Shown piece after piece: positions 1-4,361 of a DNA stretch of 7,050 bases (its first letter is position 1; each line of letters starts with the position of its first letter). A program made the translations under genes and the position numbers. The notes beneath the pieces were generated by a model. The model worked only from the letters and a program-made list of their open reading frames with translations. It was not told where the DNA came from and did not search any database. The stretch is from Candidatus Uhrbacteria bacterium RIFOXYA2_FULL_40_9 (lineage in GTDB: Bacteria > Patescibacteriota > Patescibacteriia > UBA9934 > GWF2-40-263). The DNA lies in assembly GCA_001791615.1 (NCBI GenBank), contig MGEY01000039.1, forward strand, positions 1 to 7,050. The letters are read 5' to 3'.

Positions 1-9
1 TATTATACC

Positions 10-41
10 AAAATACCCTCACATGAAGTGAGAGTATTTTT
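10..41. terminator. bidirectional-type hairpin terminator
   Basis: An inverted repeat pairs 13-22 with 28-37 around a 5-base loop, and flanking A and T runs extend the stem to about 10-40. Read on the minus strand the stem is fully paired with one G-U wobble and follows the stop codon of the peptidase gene by about 40 bases. Read on the plus strand there is one C-A mismatch, followed by a short T run. It most likely ends the minus-strand peptidase transcript and may also end a plus-strand transcript arriving from outside the window. Confidence 0.65.
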
Positions 42-77
42 AGTTTTGGGACAGCCCCTACATGCAGATGGTTTTAA

Positions 78-686
78 TTATTCTACAATTTTTGATTCTT
101 CATCAGTGACAAGAAAAGCCTGTTGATCTGTTAAAGGAGTAATGGGATAAGGTAATTTTGCACGATACTCATCTATAAGTTTTTTCTCTTCTGGAACAAA
201 GTGGGGAGAGAGAACATCTTGAATTAGACCAAGGCCAGTAAAGTTATCCATCTTTTCTTTGTTCTCATCAAAAGGGACAGCGATTTCAATACTTGGACCT
301 AAGATGATGCTTCCTGCACTGACACCAAAATATAACTTTCCTTGCGCAATAAATTTTTTGATGAACTGAGTAAAGTTTGTTTCTCGAATTATTTGAAGGA
401 GATGGAAGGTGTTGCCACCACAGACATAAAGAACATCACTTCGTGCGATCTCTTTTTCATCAACGGGAGAGTCGAGAGTCAAGATGTGTAGTTGTTCTTC
501 CTTGATGCCCATTTGGAAAAGTTCTTGTTTTGATTTCTCTATATAAAATAATTCTTCAGGGGTAATGGCTGCAGTAGGAACAAAGAGAATCCGAATATTT
601 TCTACAGGTTTTCTAATTAATTTCAAAAAAAGTTGACCAATGTGAGGATTTTCAAAACCCGCAGAGCTCAAAAGAATTTTCTTCAT
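78..686 (-). CDS. Peptidase family S51 (dipeptidase E-like) serine peptidase
   Basis: This is a 202-residue cytoplasmic protein of the S51 family, whose best-known member, PepE, cleaves N-terminal aspartyl dipeptides. Visible landmarks are the N-terminal beta strand MKKILLSSAG, a CGGN turn at 89-92, the nucleophile elbow G-V-S-A-G at 121-125 with Ser123, and His162 in the motif SPHF. Near the C-terminus, T-D-Q-Q-A matches the typical end of the family. Length is slightly below the usual 220-240. The reading frame stays open to 794, but that extension would cross the promoter and tRNA remnant on the other strand and adds nothing family-like, so the ATG at 686 is preferred. No clear SD precedes it; an AT-rich stretch at 687-710 may hold a -10 element and a very short leader. 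It stands alone and diverges from the tRNA/GIY-YIG unit. Substrate specificity cannot be told from sequence; cyanophycinase-like activity is a less likely alternative. Confidence 0.92.
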   Translation of the reverse strand: MKKILLSSAGFENPHIGQLFLKLIRKPVENIRILFVPTAAITPEELFYIEKSKQELFQMGIKEEQLHILTLDSPVDEKEIARSDVLYVCGGNTFHLLQIIRETNFTQFIKKFIAQGKLYFGVSAGSIILGPSIEIAVPFDENKEKMDNFTGLGLIQDVLSPHFVPEEKKLIDEYRAKLPYPITPLTDQQAFLVTDEESKIVE

Positions 687-730
687 AGATTTATAGTGTA
701 TCATAAGCAAGTATTTGAGGTTACGGGTTA

Positions 731-759
731 TTTTGATTTTTTTACGATTTGTGTATAAT
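731..759 (+). promoter_or_regulatory. sigma70-type promoter for the tRNA-Trp/GIY-YIG unit
   Basis: A perfect -10 box TATAAT lies at 754-759, preceded by TGTG. The -35 is weaker: TTTTGA at 731-736 gives a 17-base spacer, or TTGATT at 733-738 gives 15. Transcription would begin near 766, a few bases before the tRNA-like sequence at 773. It is the only good promoter upstream of the intact tRNA at 1135, so it probably drives the broken tRNA, the nuclease gene and the tRNA as one transcript. Confidence 0.7.
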
Positions 760-793
760 GCCGTTGATACATGGGGGTGTGGTGAAGTGGCCA

Positions 794-813
794 CCGCCTC
801 TCACGAGAGGCGG
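794..813. repeat. GC-rich palindrome 1 (in D-loop position)
   Basis: Nine bases (794-802) pair perfectly with 805-813 around a 2-base centre. The repeat is inserted where the D-loop of the tRNA copy should continue. Its base composition is far more GC-rich than the surroundings. Confidence 0.85.
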
Positions 814-837
814 GTTACATATCACAAGGTTCTCCAA

Positions 838-861
838 CCCCGCCCTTCGCGAAGGGCGGGG
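838..861. repeat. GC-rich perfect palindrome 2
   Basis: A perfect 24-base palindrome: CCCCGCCCTTC at 838-848 is the reverse complement of 851-861, with central GC. It replaces the 3' anticodon stem, variable loop and 5' T stem of the disrupted tRNA copy. It has no following T run, so it is not a normal terminator. It lies 24 bases before the GIY-YIG start codon and would form a very stable mRNA hairpin there. Confidence 0.88.
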
Positions 862-885
862 CGATTCCTGCCATAGTCATCAGTT

Positions 886-1134
886 ATGTATTGTGTTTAT
901 TTGTTGAAAAGTATAAAAGATCAAGGATATTACATTGGTTATACAGCAGATCTAAAACATCGCGTTCAGGATCATCAATCAGGATTTGTGGCATCAACAA
1001 GAAATAGAACACCTTTACAACTTATTTATTTTGAAGCCTATTCTTGTGAGATGAGTGCTAGGCAACGGGAGAAGCAATTAAAACATTTTGGTTCTGCCTA
1101 CAGCGCTCTTCTTAAAAGATTAGGTTTGAAATGA
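886..1134 (+). CDS. Small single-domain GIY-YIG endonuclease (UPF0213-like)
   Basis: The 82-residue product is one complete GIY-YIG nuclease domain with no DNA-binding extension. The signature pair appears as V-Y-L at 4-6 and Y-I-G at 17-19. Arg26 in D-L-K-H-R follows at the usual distance, S-T-R-N-R-T at 37-42 matches the family's strand region, and Glu62 in R-Q-R-E-K is the expected metal-binding glutamate. The family cleaves or nicks DNA using one metal ion; cellular roles of these stand-alone proteins are mostly unproven. The ATG at 886 is the family start, and no SD is present. The gene lies between the palindrome-broken tRNA-Trp copy and the intact one, and its TGA stop (1132-1134) touches tRNA base 1. 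This arrangement suggests a small mobile or formerly mobile unit using the tRNA gene as a site, by inference. The nuclease family assignment itself is secure. Confidence 0.92.
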   Translation: MYCVYLLKSIKDQGYYIGYTADLKHRVQDHQSGFVASTRNRTPLQLIYFEAYSCEMSARQREKQLKHFGSAYSALLKRLGLK

Positions 1135-1208
1135 GGGGGTGTGGTGAAGTGGTATCACAAGGGTCTCCAAAACCCTTGTCGTAGGTTCGATTCCTGCCAC
1201 CCCTGCCA
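1135..1208 (+). tRNA. trnW: tRNA-Trp (anticodon CCA)
   Basis: A full cloverleaf of 74 bases can be drawn. The acceptor stem pairs 1135-1141 with 1198-1204. The D stem pairs 1144-1147 with 1155-1158 around a GG-containing loop. The anticodon stem pairs 1160-1164 with 1172-1176 with loop CTCCAAA, anticodon CCA at 1167-1169. The variable loop is 1177-1180. The T stem pairs 1181-1185 with 1193-1197 and has loop TTCGATT. The discriminator is G1205, as expected for bacterial tRNA-Trp, and CCA (1206-1208) is encoded. The first pair is a G1-U72 wobble, which is odd. There is no promoter between it and the upstream nuclease stop codon, so it is probably made from the promoter at 731-759 and released by RNase P. 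Confidence 0.97.
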
Positions 1209-1211
1209 ATA

Positions 1212-1245
1212 AAACCGGACAGATTTTTCTGTGCGGTTTTTTTGT
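1212..1245 (+). terminator. intrinsic terminator after tRNA-Trp
   Basis: AAACCGGACAGA (1212-1223) pairs with 1228-1239 across a 4-base T loop with a single G-G mismatch, followed by a T run to about 1243. It lies 4 bases after the tRNA CCA end and closes the tRNA/GIY-YIG transcript. Confidence 0.9.
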
Positions 1246-1411
1246 TACTTTATAAACCACCAACTTCAGACGGTGAGTGCATTTTGGTGATTCAGATAAT
1301 TGATTACAAAGAGCTCAATGTTAGAGAGAGCGAGTGATTCACGAAGTAGGAATACACATCTTTAAAGAGTATTATGGAAAATTAGTAAATATACATTTAT
1401 ACTGTTTTTAT

Positions 1412-2260
1412 ATGGAAACAGAATCATATACATGTGCAGGATGTGGTTACCTTTTGCACACTGGTGAGCATAGTCCAAAATGTCCACATGTTATTGGTGT
1501 ACATCAAGAACAAACAGAAATAGACCCTAATACTGAATCTATCCATTTACGCGAATTAAAAAAAGAACAAGAATCGGAGCGACTAAATACACAAGTGGCG
1601 CTTGAAGTTATAAGTCGTTTTGAAATGGCATGCCGACAAATTGATGGTTTTAAGGATATGGATCGTAATGAAAGGGCAAAACATTTTTCGCAAGCACTTA
1701 AAAAATTATGGCCAGAAAATGATGGGAGAAGCATAGCGCCGGAGTTTCAACTTGGTGCACTCAATCCATCGTATGCACACATCTTTCTTAGTATCAGACC
1801 GTTTACAAAAAATGCAGACATGGGACCAAGTAGTTTAAAACTAGGAAAGATCATCGTACGCATTGGAATTCAACAATTATTGGAAAACGGGCCTGGGTCT
1901 TTGGATACTGATCTTGAGCGAATAGGCCTCTACATTTTTCATGAACTCGAACATATTCTTCAAAAGGGTGGTGATGAACTTTCAGGAGGCGAAGATAAAA
2001 AGCAGTTATTTGAATACCTTTCGATTCCAGGCGAAATGCGTGCCTATGCAAAAGGATTTGCATTTAGGTATACACGACGATTTCCAGGAAAAAAATTTCA
2101 AAAAGCATATAATGATACGCTGTTGCTACCAGGAAAAGTAGATGAAGCGTACTATCGCTTAATGACTGAAGGTAATAAACAAGAGCAGGAAGTGAGTGTA
2201 GCAATGTACGAGCTTACCTCTTGGTACGTCGATCTTATCAATGAGCTTAATAAAAAATGA
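1412..2260 (+). CDS. Putative zincin-type metallopeptidase with N-terminal zinc ribbon
   Basis: I do not recognise a named family. From the ATG at 1412 the product has 282 residues. The N-terminus carries C8-A-G-C11 and C24-P-H26, which looks like a small zinc-binding knuckle. A charged, probably helical stretch follows (about 40-75). The central part holds H177-E-L-E-H181, an HExxH zinc-protease signature in a hydrophobic helix. It is followed by I-P-G-E-M-R-A-Y with Glu208 about 27 residues later, which could be the third zinc ligand of a gluzincin. No signal peptide or membrane segment is visible, so it is probably cytoplasmic. The frame stays open to a GTG at 1334, but the 26 extra residues look unlike protein. 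The start at 1412 puts the zinc knuckle at the N-terminus and has TATACT at 1398-1403, which would give a near-leaderless mRNA. Peptidase activity is inference from the motif. Confidence 0.72.
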   Translation: METESYTCAGCGYLLHTGEHSPKCPHVIGVHQEQTEIDPNTESIHLRELKKEQESERLNTQVALEVISRFEMACRQIDGFKDMDRNERAKHFSQALKKLWPENDGRSIAPEFQLGALNPSYAHIFLSIRPFTKNADMGPSSLKLGKIIVRIGIQQLLENGPGSLDTDLERIGLYIFHELEHILQKGGDELSGGEDKKQLFEYLSIPGEMRAYAKGFAFRYTRRFPGKKFQKAYNDTLLLPGKVDEAYYRLMTEGNKQEQEVSVAMYELTSWYVDLINELNKK

Positions 2261-2339
2261 TCTTTTCATTGCATATCAACGAAAGATAATAGTATTTTAG
2301 TAGACATATTAAATATCTTCGTAATAATTATGACTAACT

Positions 2340-2564
2340 ATGTTTTCAGATTTTCGAACACAAGAACAAATAGAAAAAGAAAGTGGCTATCCACAAAAGG
2401 AGATTGGTTTGGAAGACGATCTAAACAAATTTTTTCGTATCATTGAGGAGGGGGGAAACCCAGTGGGTATATTTGATAATTCTTCTCCTTCACCAAGTTG
2501 GTTCTTTTTATTCCATCCAGAAGCAATGAAACAACCATACCACTCAGTAAAATACATGCCGTAG
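2340..2564 (+). CDS. Unrecognised protein, N-terminal part of a frame-split gene
   Basis: This 74-residue open frame encodes an acidic protein of no family I recognise, starting M-F-S-D-F-R-T-Q-E-Q. It has no SD; an AT-rich stretch around 2301-2330 could be a promoter. It ends at TAG 2562-2564, where a second frame with similar protein-like quality takes over. Joining the two in the -1 direction at 2561 gives a smooth run K-Y-M-P-V-V-I-M-T-D. A single lost base at this point would explain both halves. It may be a recently broken gene, an assembly error, or a case of frameshifting. Confidence 0.5.
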   Translation: MFSDFRTQEQIEKESGYPQKEIGLEDDLNKFFRIIEEGGNPVGIFDNSSPSPSWFFLFHPEAMKQPYHSVKYMP

Positions 2565-2569
2565 TGATT

Positions 2570-2755
2570 ATGACAGATCATATATCTTCTGACGCTACGG
2601 ATATTTATTTACATGAAGTCGTACGAGCGTTAAAGCTAGGTTTTGCGAATTTTCCAGAGGATGCGATCCCTATTTTTGATGCAAAAGGAGCAATGCTTTG
2701 GCCAAAAAAACTTTCTACGAAAGAAGTCCTTAATCTTGTTGCAACAAAGAGATGA
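2570..2755 (+). CDS. Unrecognised protein, C-terminal part of the frame-split gene
   Basis: The frame begins with ATG at 2570, five bases after the stop of the previous frame, and gives 61 residues. GTG at 2564 overlaps that stop and is another possible start. The content (L-H-E-V-V-R-A-L-K-L-G-F, then A-I-P-I-F-D-A-K-G) looks like the C-terminal half of a small alpha/beta protein of about 138 residues together with 2340-2564. The same frame stays open upstream to a TTG at 2498, but residues from there to 2560 look like an out-of-frame reading. No function is assigned. Translational coupling of two real small genes is possible but less likely. Confidence 0.45.
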   Translation: MTDHISSDATDIYLHEVVRALKLGFANFPEDAIPIFDAKGAMLWPKKLSTKEVLNLVATKR

Positions 2756-2890
2756 ACTTTTAGTAAAAAAGGTCTTTTGAGTTGGTTAATCAATAAATAA
2801 TATGGATTTACACATTTTTTATGAATTGATGCGCGGGTTTGATTCACCGGCAGCTCAAAGCGTAAGTGAGCAATCCAGACTTTGATTTAA

Positions 2891-3481
2891 ATGTCTATGA
2901 GTGAAATGAGATTATTTGAAGCAGAAAATGTCTTTGTTCAACCGACAGAGCTTACTGGCGATGAACAAAGGATTAGGTTAGATTTAGAGCAAGAAATTTC
3001 TTCTCTCCAGATAGAATTAAAAGAAAAACTTCCTCGTAAAGATAAAAATCATAAACAAAGAAGACTTCAGTTATTACAATCAAGGTTAAGGATGTTAGAG
3101 AATGGTGATTATGGTCGTAGGATTCCAGATTCCCTTTCAATGGGTGTTGTAGAAAGAGATAAGAATCGAGATTTTGGAAGACCTCAACATTCTTGTGAGG
3201 GGGTAAGACCACCACATCACATTAAACATTTTGAAACGTTCAAAGGTAGCCAGACAAGAGAAAATCCACACACAGAAGAAAATTTGGAAGCCCCTTGTCA
3301 AGATTGTCATAAATTAGCTCACGCCATGGAGATACAAAGCGGTATTTCCATTGAAGATTTTTTTAGATCATTTACAACTGATGAGTGGAGGACGATTGAA
3401 TTACTGTGGTCTAAAAAAAGAATTTCAGAATTAAAAAAGTTTGTACATGAGAAAATTTCTTCAAAAACCATCAGTTGTTAA
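2891..3481 (+). CDS. HNH endonuclease-like protein with coiled-coil N-terminus
   Basis: The product has 196 residues. Residues 24-70 are rich in E, K, Q, R and L and probably form a coiled coil. The second half carries an HNH-type beta-beta-alpha metal signature: P-P-H109-H110-I-K-H, then N131 in E-E-N-L, then C136-Q-D-C139-H140 and H144. This is the usual order HH, N, CxxCH. The family cuts DNA using one divalent metal bound in this finger. An alternative is that the fold serves only as a zinc-binding module, since the usual second upstream CxxC is reduced to one Cys102. The C-terminal tail is basic and helical. The start ATG at 2891 has no SD; ATG at 2897 is also possible. There is no restriction or phage partner beside it, so its target is unknown. 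Confidence 0.75.
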   Translation: MSMSEMRLFEAENVFVQPTELTGDEQRIRLDLEQEISSLQIELKEKLPRKDKNHKQRRLQLLQSRLRMLENGDYGRRIPDSLSMGVVERDKNRDFGRPQHSCEGVRPPHHIKHFETFKGSQTRENPHTEENLEAPCQDCHKLAHAMEIQSGISIEDFFRSFTTDEWRTIELLWSKKRISELKKFVHEKISSKTISC

Positions 3482-3490
3482 AGAGATTGT

Positions 3491-3521
3491 AAAAAAAGAA
3501 AAACCACCCATTAAGGGGTGG
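3491..3521 (-). terminator. minus-strand intrinsic terminator
   Basis: CCACCC at 3504-3509 pairs with GGGTGG at 3516-3521 around a 6-base loop. Read on the minus strand it is followed by a long, nearly pure T run (complement of 3491-3503). It faces transcripts from the minus-strand gene at 3765-4103 and may be a second stop behind the hairpin at 3743-3763. On the plus strand no T run follows, so it does not clearly terminate the HNH gene. Confidence 0.7.
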
Positions 3522-3540
3522 CCGTAAAATAGAATCAGGC

Positions 3541-3735
3541 GTCAAGAAGATCAGGCTCTCGCAAGACCAGACTCCTCGTGAAAGCTTTGAAGATATCATT
3601 GATACCATGGATCGGTTTGTCGATTTGTGTGTCGTTCGTGATTATTCTCGAAAAGTCCTTGAAGTGTTGGCTCGCAAGAATAATCTACCAATCATCAATG
3701 GATTTTCTGAGGTCGGACATCTGATGGTTTTATAA
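3541..3735 (+). pseudogene. Relic of an ornithine/aspartate carbamoyltransferase
   Basis: A reading frame without a usable start (upstream stop at 3490) encodes about 65 residues. From 3571 it reads T-P-R-E-S-F-E-D-I-I-D-T-M, then R-F-V-D-L-C-V-V-R-D-Y, V-L-E-V-L-A-R, and N-L-P-I-I-N-G-F-S-E-V-G-H, ending at TAA 3733-3735. This follows the order in transcarbamylases, especially ornithine carbamoyltransferase: GE(T/S)..DT, Y-V-D-A-I..R, LA....VPVINGL, then HPCQ. The frame stops being family-like exactly where the HPxQ carbamoyl-phosphate site should be (H-L-M-V-L-stop). Only about one fifth of the gene remains, so no activity is expected. The call rests on motif order read by eye. Confidence 0.6.
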
Positions 3736-3738
3736 ATG

Positions 3739-3763
3739 AAAAATCTGTCCGCATAGGACAGAT
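3739..3763 (-). terminator. intrinsic terminator of the 3765-4103 gene
   Basis: An 8-base perfect stem pairs 3743-3750 with 3756-3763 around loop GCATA. On the minus strand it is followed by TTTTT. It begins directly after the TAG stop of the minus-strand gene. It shares the 14-base string CGGACAGATTTTTC with the terminator behind tRNA-Trp. Confidence 0.88.
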
Positions 3764-3764
3764 A

Positions 3765-4103
3765 CTAATCAAGACGAATTTCTCGAAACTCTCCCCTGAA
3801 GAGTGTGAGGAAGGTATTCAGGGAATAAAGAACAAGGAAAACACATTGAGATTTCCCTCGAGGGGTCAGCACAATGCCTCCGCTTTCAAGAGGACGACGC
3901 TCACAAGCCGTTGTCGTGCCGGCTTGTTGGTAAGCATATTGTTCTGCTTCAGAAAATTCATTGAAAGTTGCCATGACTGTGGTTTCGATCAATTCAGATG
4001 TTCCAGGCAGAACTCTTTGATAGAGACCGGAAAAACGGCCTCCACGTTCCACTCGGACTTTTGCAATCACGATCCAGGGGTGAGTTGCAGGGGTGTTTGC
4101 CAT
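3765..4103 (-). CDS. Small protein of unknown function with strong expression signals
   Basis: The product has 112 residues and I do not recognise it. The start at 4103 is fixed by a strong SD (AGGAGG on the minus strand, complement of 4111-4116) seven bases upstream; the open frame to 4139 runs through the SD and is not used. The N-terminal part (W-I-V-I-A-K-V-R-V-E) looks like a beta strand. The middle (F-N-E-F-S-E-A-E-Q-Y-A-Y-Q-Q-A) looks like an amphipathic helix. Residues 86-103 are hydrophobic but too short and polar-edged for a sure membrane segment. There are two lone cysteines and no metal motif. It is a single-gene unit with a near-consensus promoter and its own terminator, so it is probably well expressed. 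It diverges from the RNA helicase gene. Confidence 0.75.
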   Translation of the reverse strand: MANTPATHPWIVIAKVRVERGGRFSGLYQRVLPGTSELIETTVMATFNEFSEAEQYAYQQAGTTTACERRPLESGGIVLTPRGKSQCVFLVLYSLNTFLTLFRGEFREIRLD

Positions 4104-4129
4104 GTTGGTTCCTCCTGAGTGAACACGGA

Positions 4130-4158
4130 AGAATAACAAAAAATGAGATTTTTGTCAA
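4130..4158 (-). promoter_or_regulatory. near-consensus sigma70 promoter of the 3765-4103 gene
   Basis: On the minus strand a perfect TTGACA (complement of 4153-4158) is separated by exactly 17 bases from TATTCT (complement of 4130-4135). The start of transcription would lie about 20 bases before the start codon, just upstream of the SD. Confidence 0.88.
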
Positions 4159-4209
4159 TGAATTCATTATCATTCTTGCAGAAAATACCATTATTTTAAG
4201 AGTACATGG

Positions 4210-4238
4210 TTGACAGAAATCATTTTTTCCATTAGTAT
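4210..4238 (+). promoter_or_regulatory. sigma70-type promoter of the DEAD-box helicase gene
   Basis: A perfect TTGACA at 4210-4215 is followed after 17 bases by TAGTAT at 4233-4238, four of six matches to the -10 consensus. Transcription would start near 4245 and give a leader of about 117 bases before the ATG at 4362. Confidence 0.75.
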
Positions 4239-4254
4239 TCGCGGGTTGTACGAA

Positions 4255-4275
4255 CGGGCGATCCTTGGATCCCCG
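4255..4275 (+). promoter_or_regulatory. hairpin 1 in helicase mRNA leader
   Basis: CGGG (4255-4258) and GATCC (4260-4264) pair with GGATC (4267-4271) and CCCG (4272-4275) around a 2-base centre with one bulged C. It lies close to the predicted 5' end of the helicase mRNA, where it could protect the transcript or take part in regulation. The role is inferred. Confidence 0.55.
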
Positions 4276-4331
4276 ATCATCTAAGAGAACTTAATCCTGT
4301 ACATCGGCTTTCATTGTTTATGAAATGCCAC

Positions 4332-4361
4332 AGGGGCTTGAGTTCACCTCACCCCTTTTTT
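4332..4361 (+). terminator. attenuator-like terminator touching the helicase start codon
   Basis: AGGGG (4332-4336) pairs with CCCCT (4352-4356), and TGAG (4339-4342) pairs with CTCA (4348-4351), around loop TTCAC with a 2-base CT bulge. A run of six T (4356-4361) follows and ends directly at the ATG at 4362. This is the form of an intrinsic terminator, but it lies between promoter and gene, so it would act as a leader attenuator. ATG 4320 is in frame with the helicase; a ribosome starting there would open the hairpin. The regulatory role is inferred. Confidence 0.6.

Larger units (their letters stand above)
773..873 (+). pseudogene. tRNA-Trp copy disrupted by two palindromes
   Basis: Four blocks match the intact tRNA-Trp at 1135 in the same order. 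773-790 equals 1135-1152 (18 identical bases: acceptor and 5' D arm). 820-829 equals 1153-1162. 831-837 equals 1164-1170, including the CTCCAA of the anticodon loop. 862-873 equals 1188-1199 (T loop and 3' T stem). Between the first two blocks lie 29 extra bases holding palindrome 794-813; between the last two, the normal variable-region sequence is replaced by palindrome 838-861. The 3' acceptor strand and CCA are missing after 873. It cannot fold into a working tRNA. It forms the 5' leader of the GIY-YIG gene and could be a remnant left by insertion of the element, or a decayed tandem duplicate. Confidence 0.85.

Noticed and set aside
687..794. Upstream extension of the S51 peptidase to a start at 794
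   Set aside because: It would overlap the plus-strand promoter and the tRNA copy, has no SD, and adds residues unlike the family N-terminus, which clearly begins at 686.
791..813. tRNA-Glu-like anticodon arm (CGCCTCTCACG) in the broken tRNA copy
   Set aside because: The sequence is symmetric about a 2-base centre, so it cannot give a 7-base anticodon loop on a 5-base stem; the flanks match tRNA-Trp instead.
2506..2512. Slippery site C TTT TTA for programmed -1 frameshifting in the split gene
   Set aside because: It is not a canonical slippery heptamer, no clear downstream stem or pseudoknot was seen, and the residues after an early shift look out of frame. A break near 2561 fits better.
2767..2862. 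tRNA-like pieces (GTTGGTTAATC and GGGTTTGATTC) in the gap before the HNH gene
   Set aside because: No acceptor stem or anticodon arm pairs up around them. I see no gene or clear signal in 2756-2890.
1212..3763. Shared 14-base string in the tRNA terminator and the 3743-3763 terminator as a mobile repeat
   Set aside because: Two short similar terminator arms are not enough to claim a repeat family.
3846..4118. Plus-strand open frame opposite the 3765-4103 gene
   Set aside because: It is the antisense shadow of a minus-strand gene that has promoter, SD and terminator.
4314..4361. Longer N-terminus of the helicase from TTG 4314 or ATG 4320
   Set aside because: The added residues encode the leader hairpin and T run and do not resemble DEAD-box N-termini. 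It is kept only as a possible regulatory reading.
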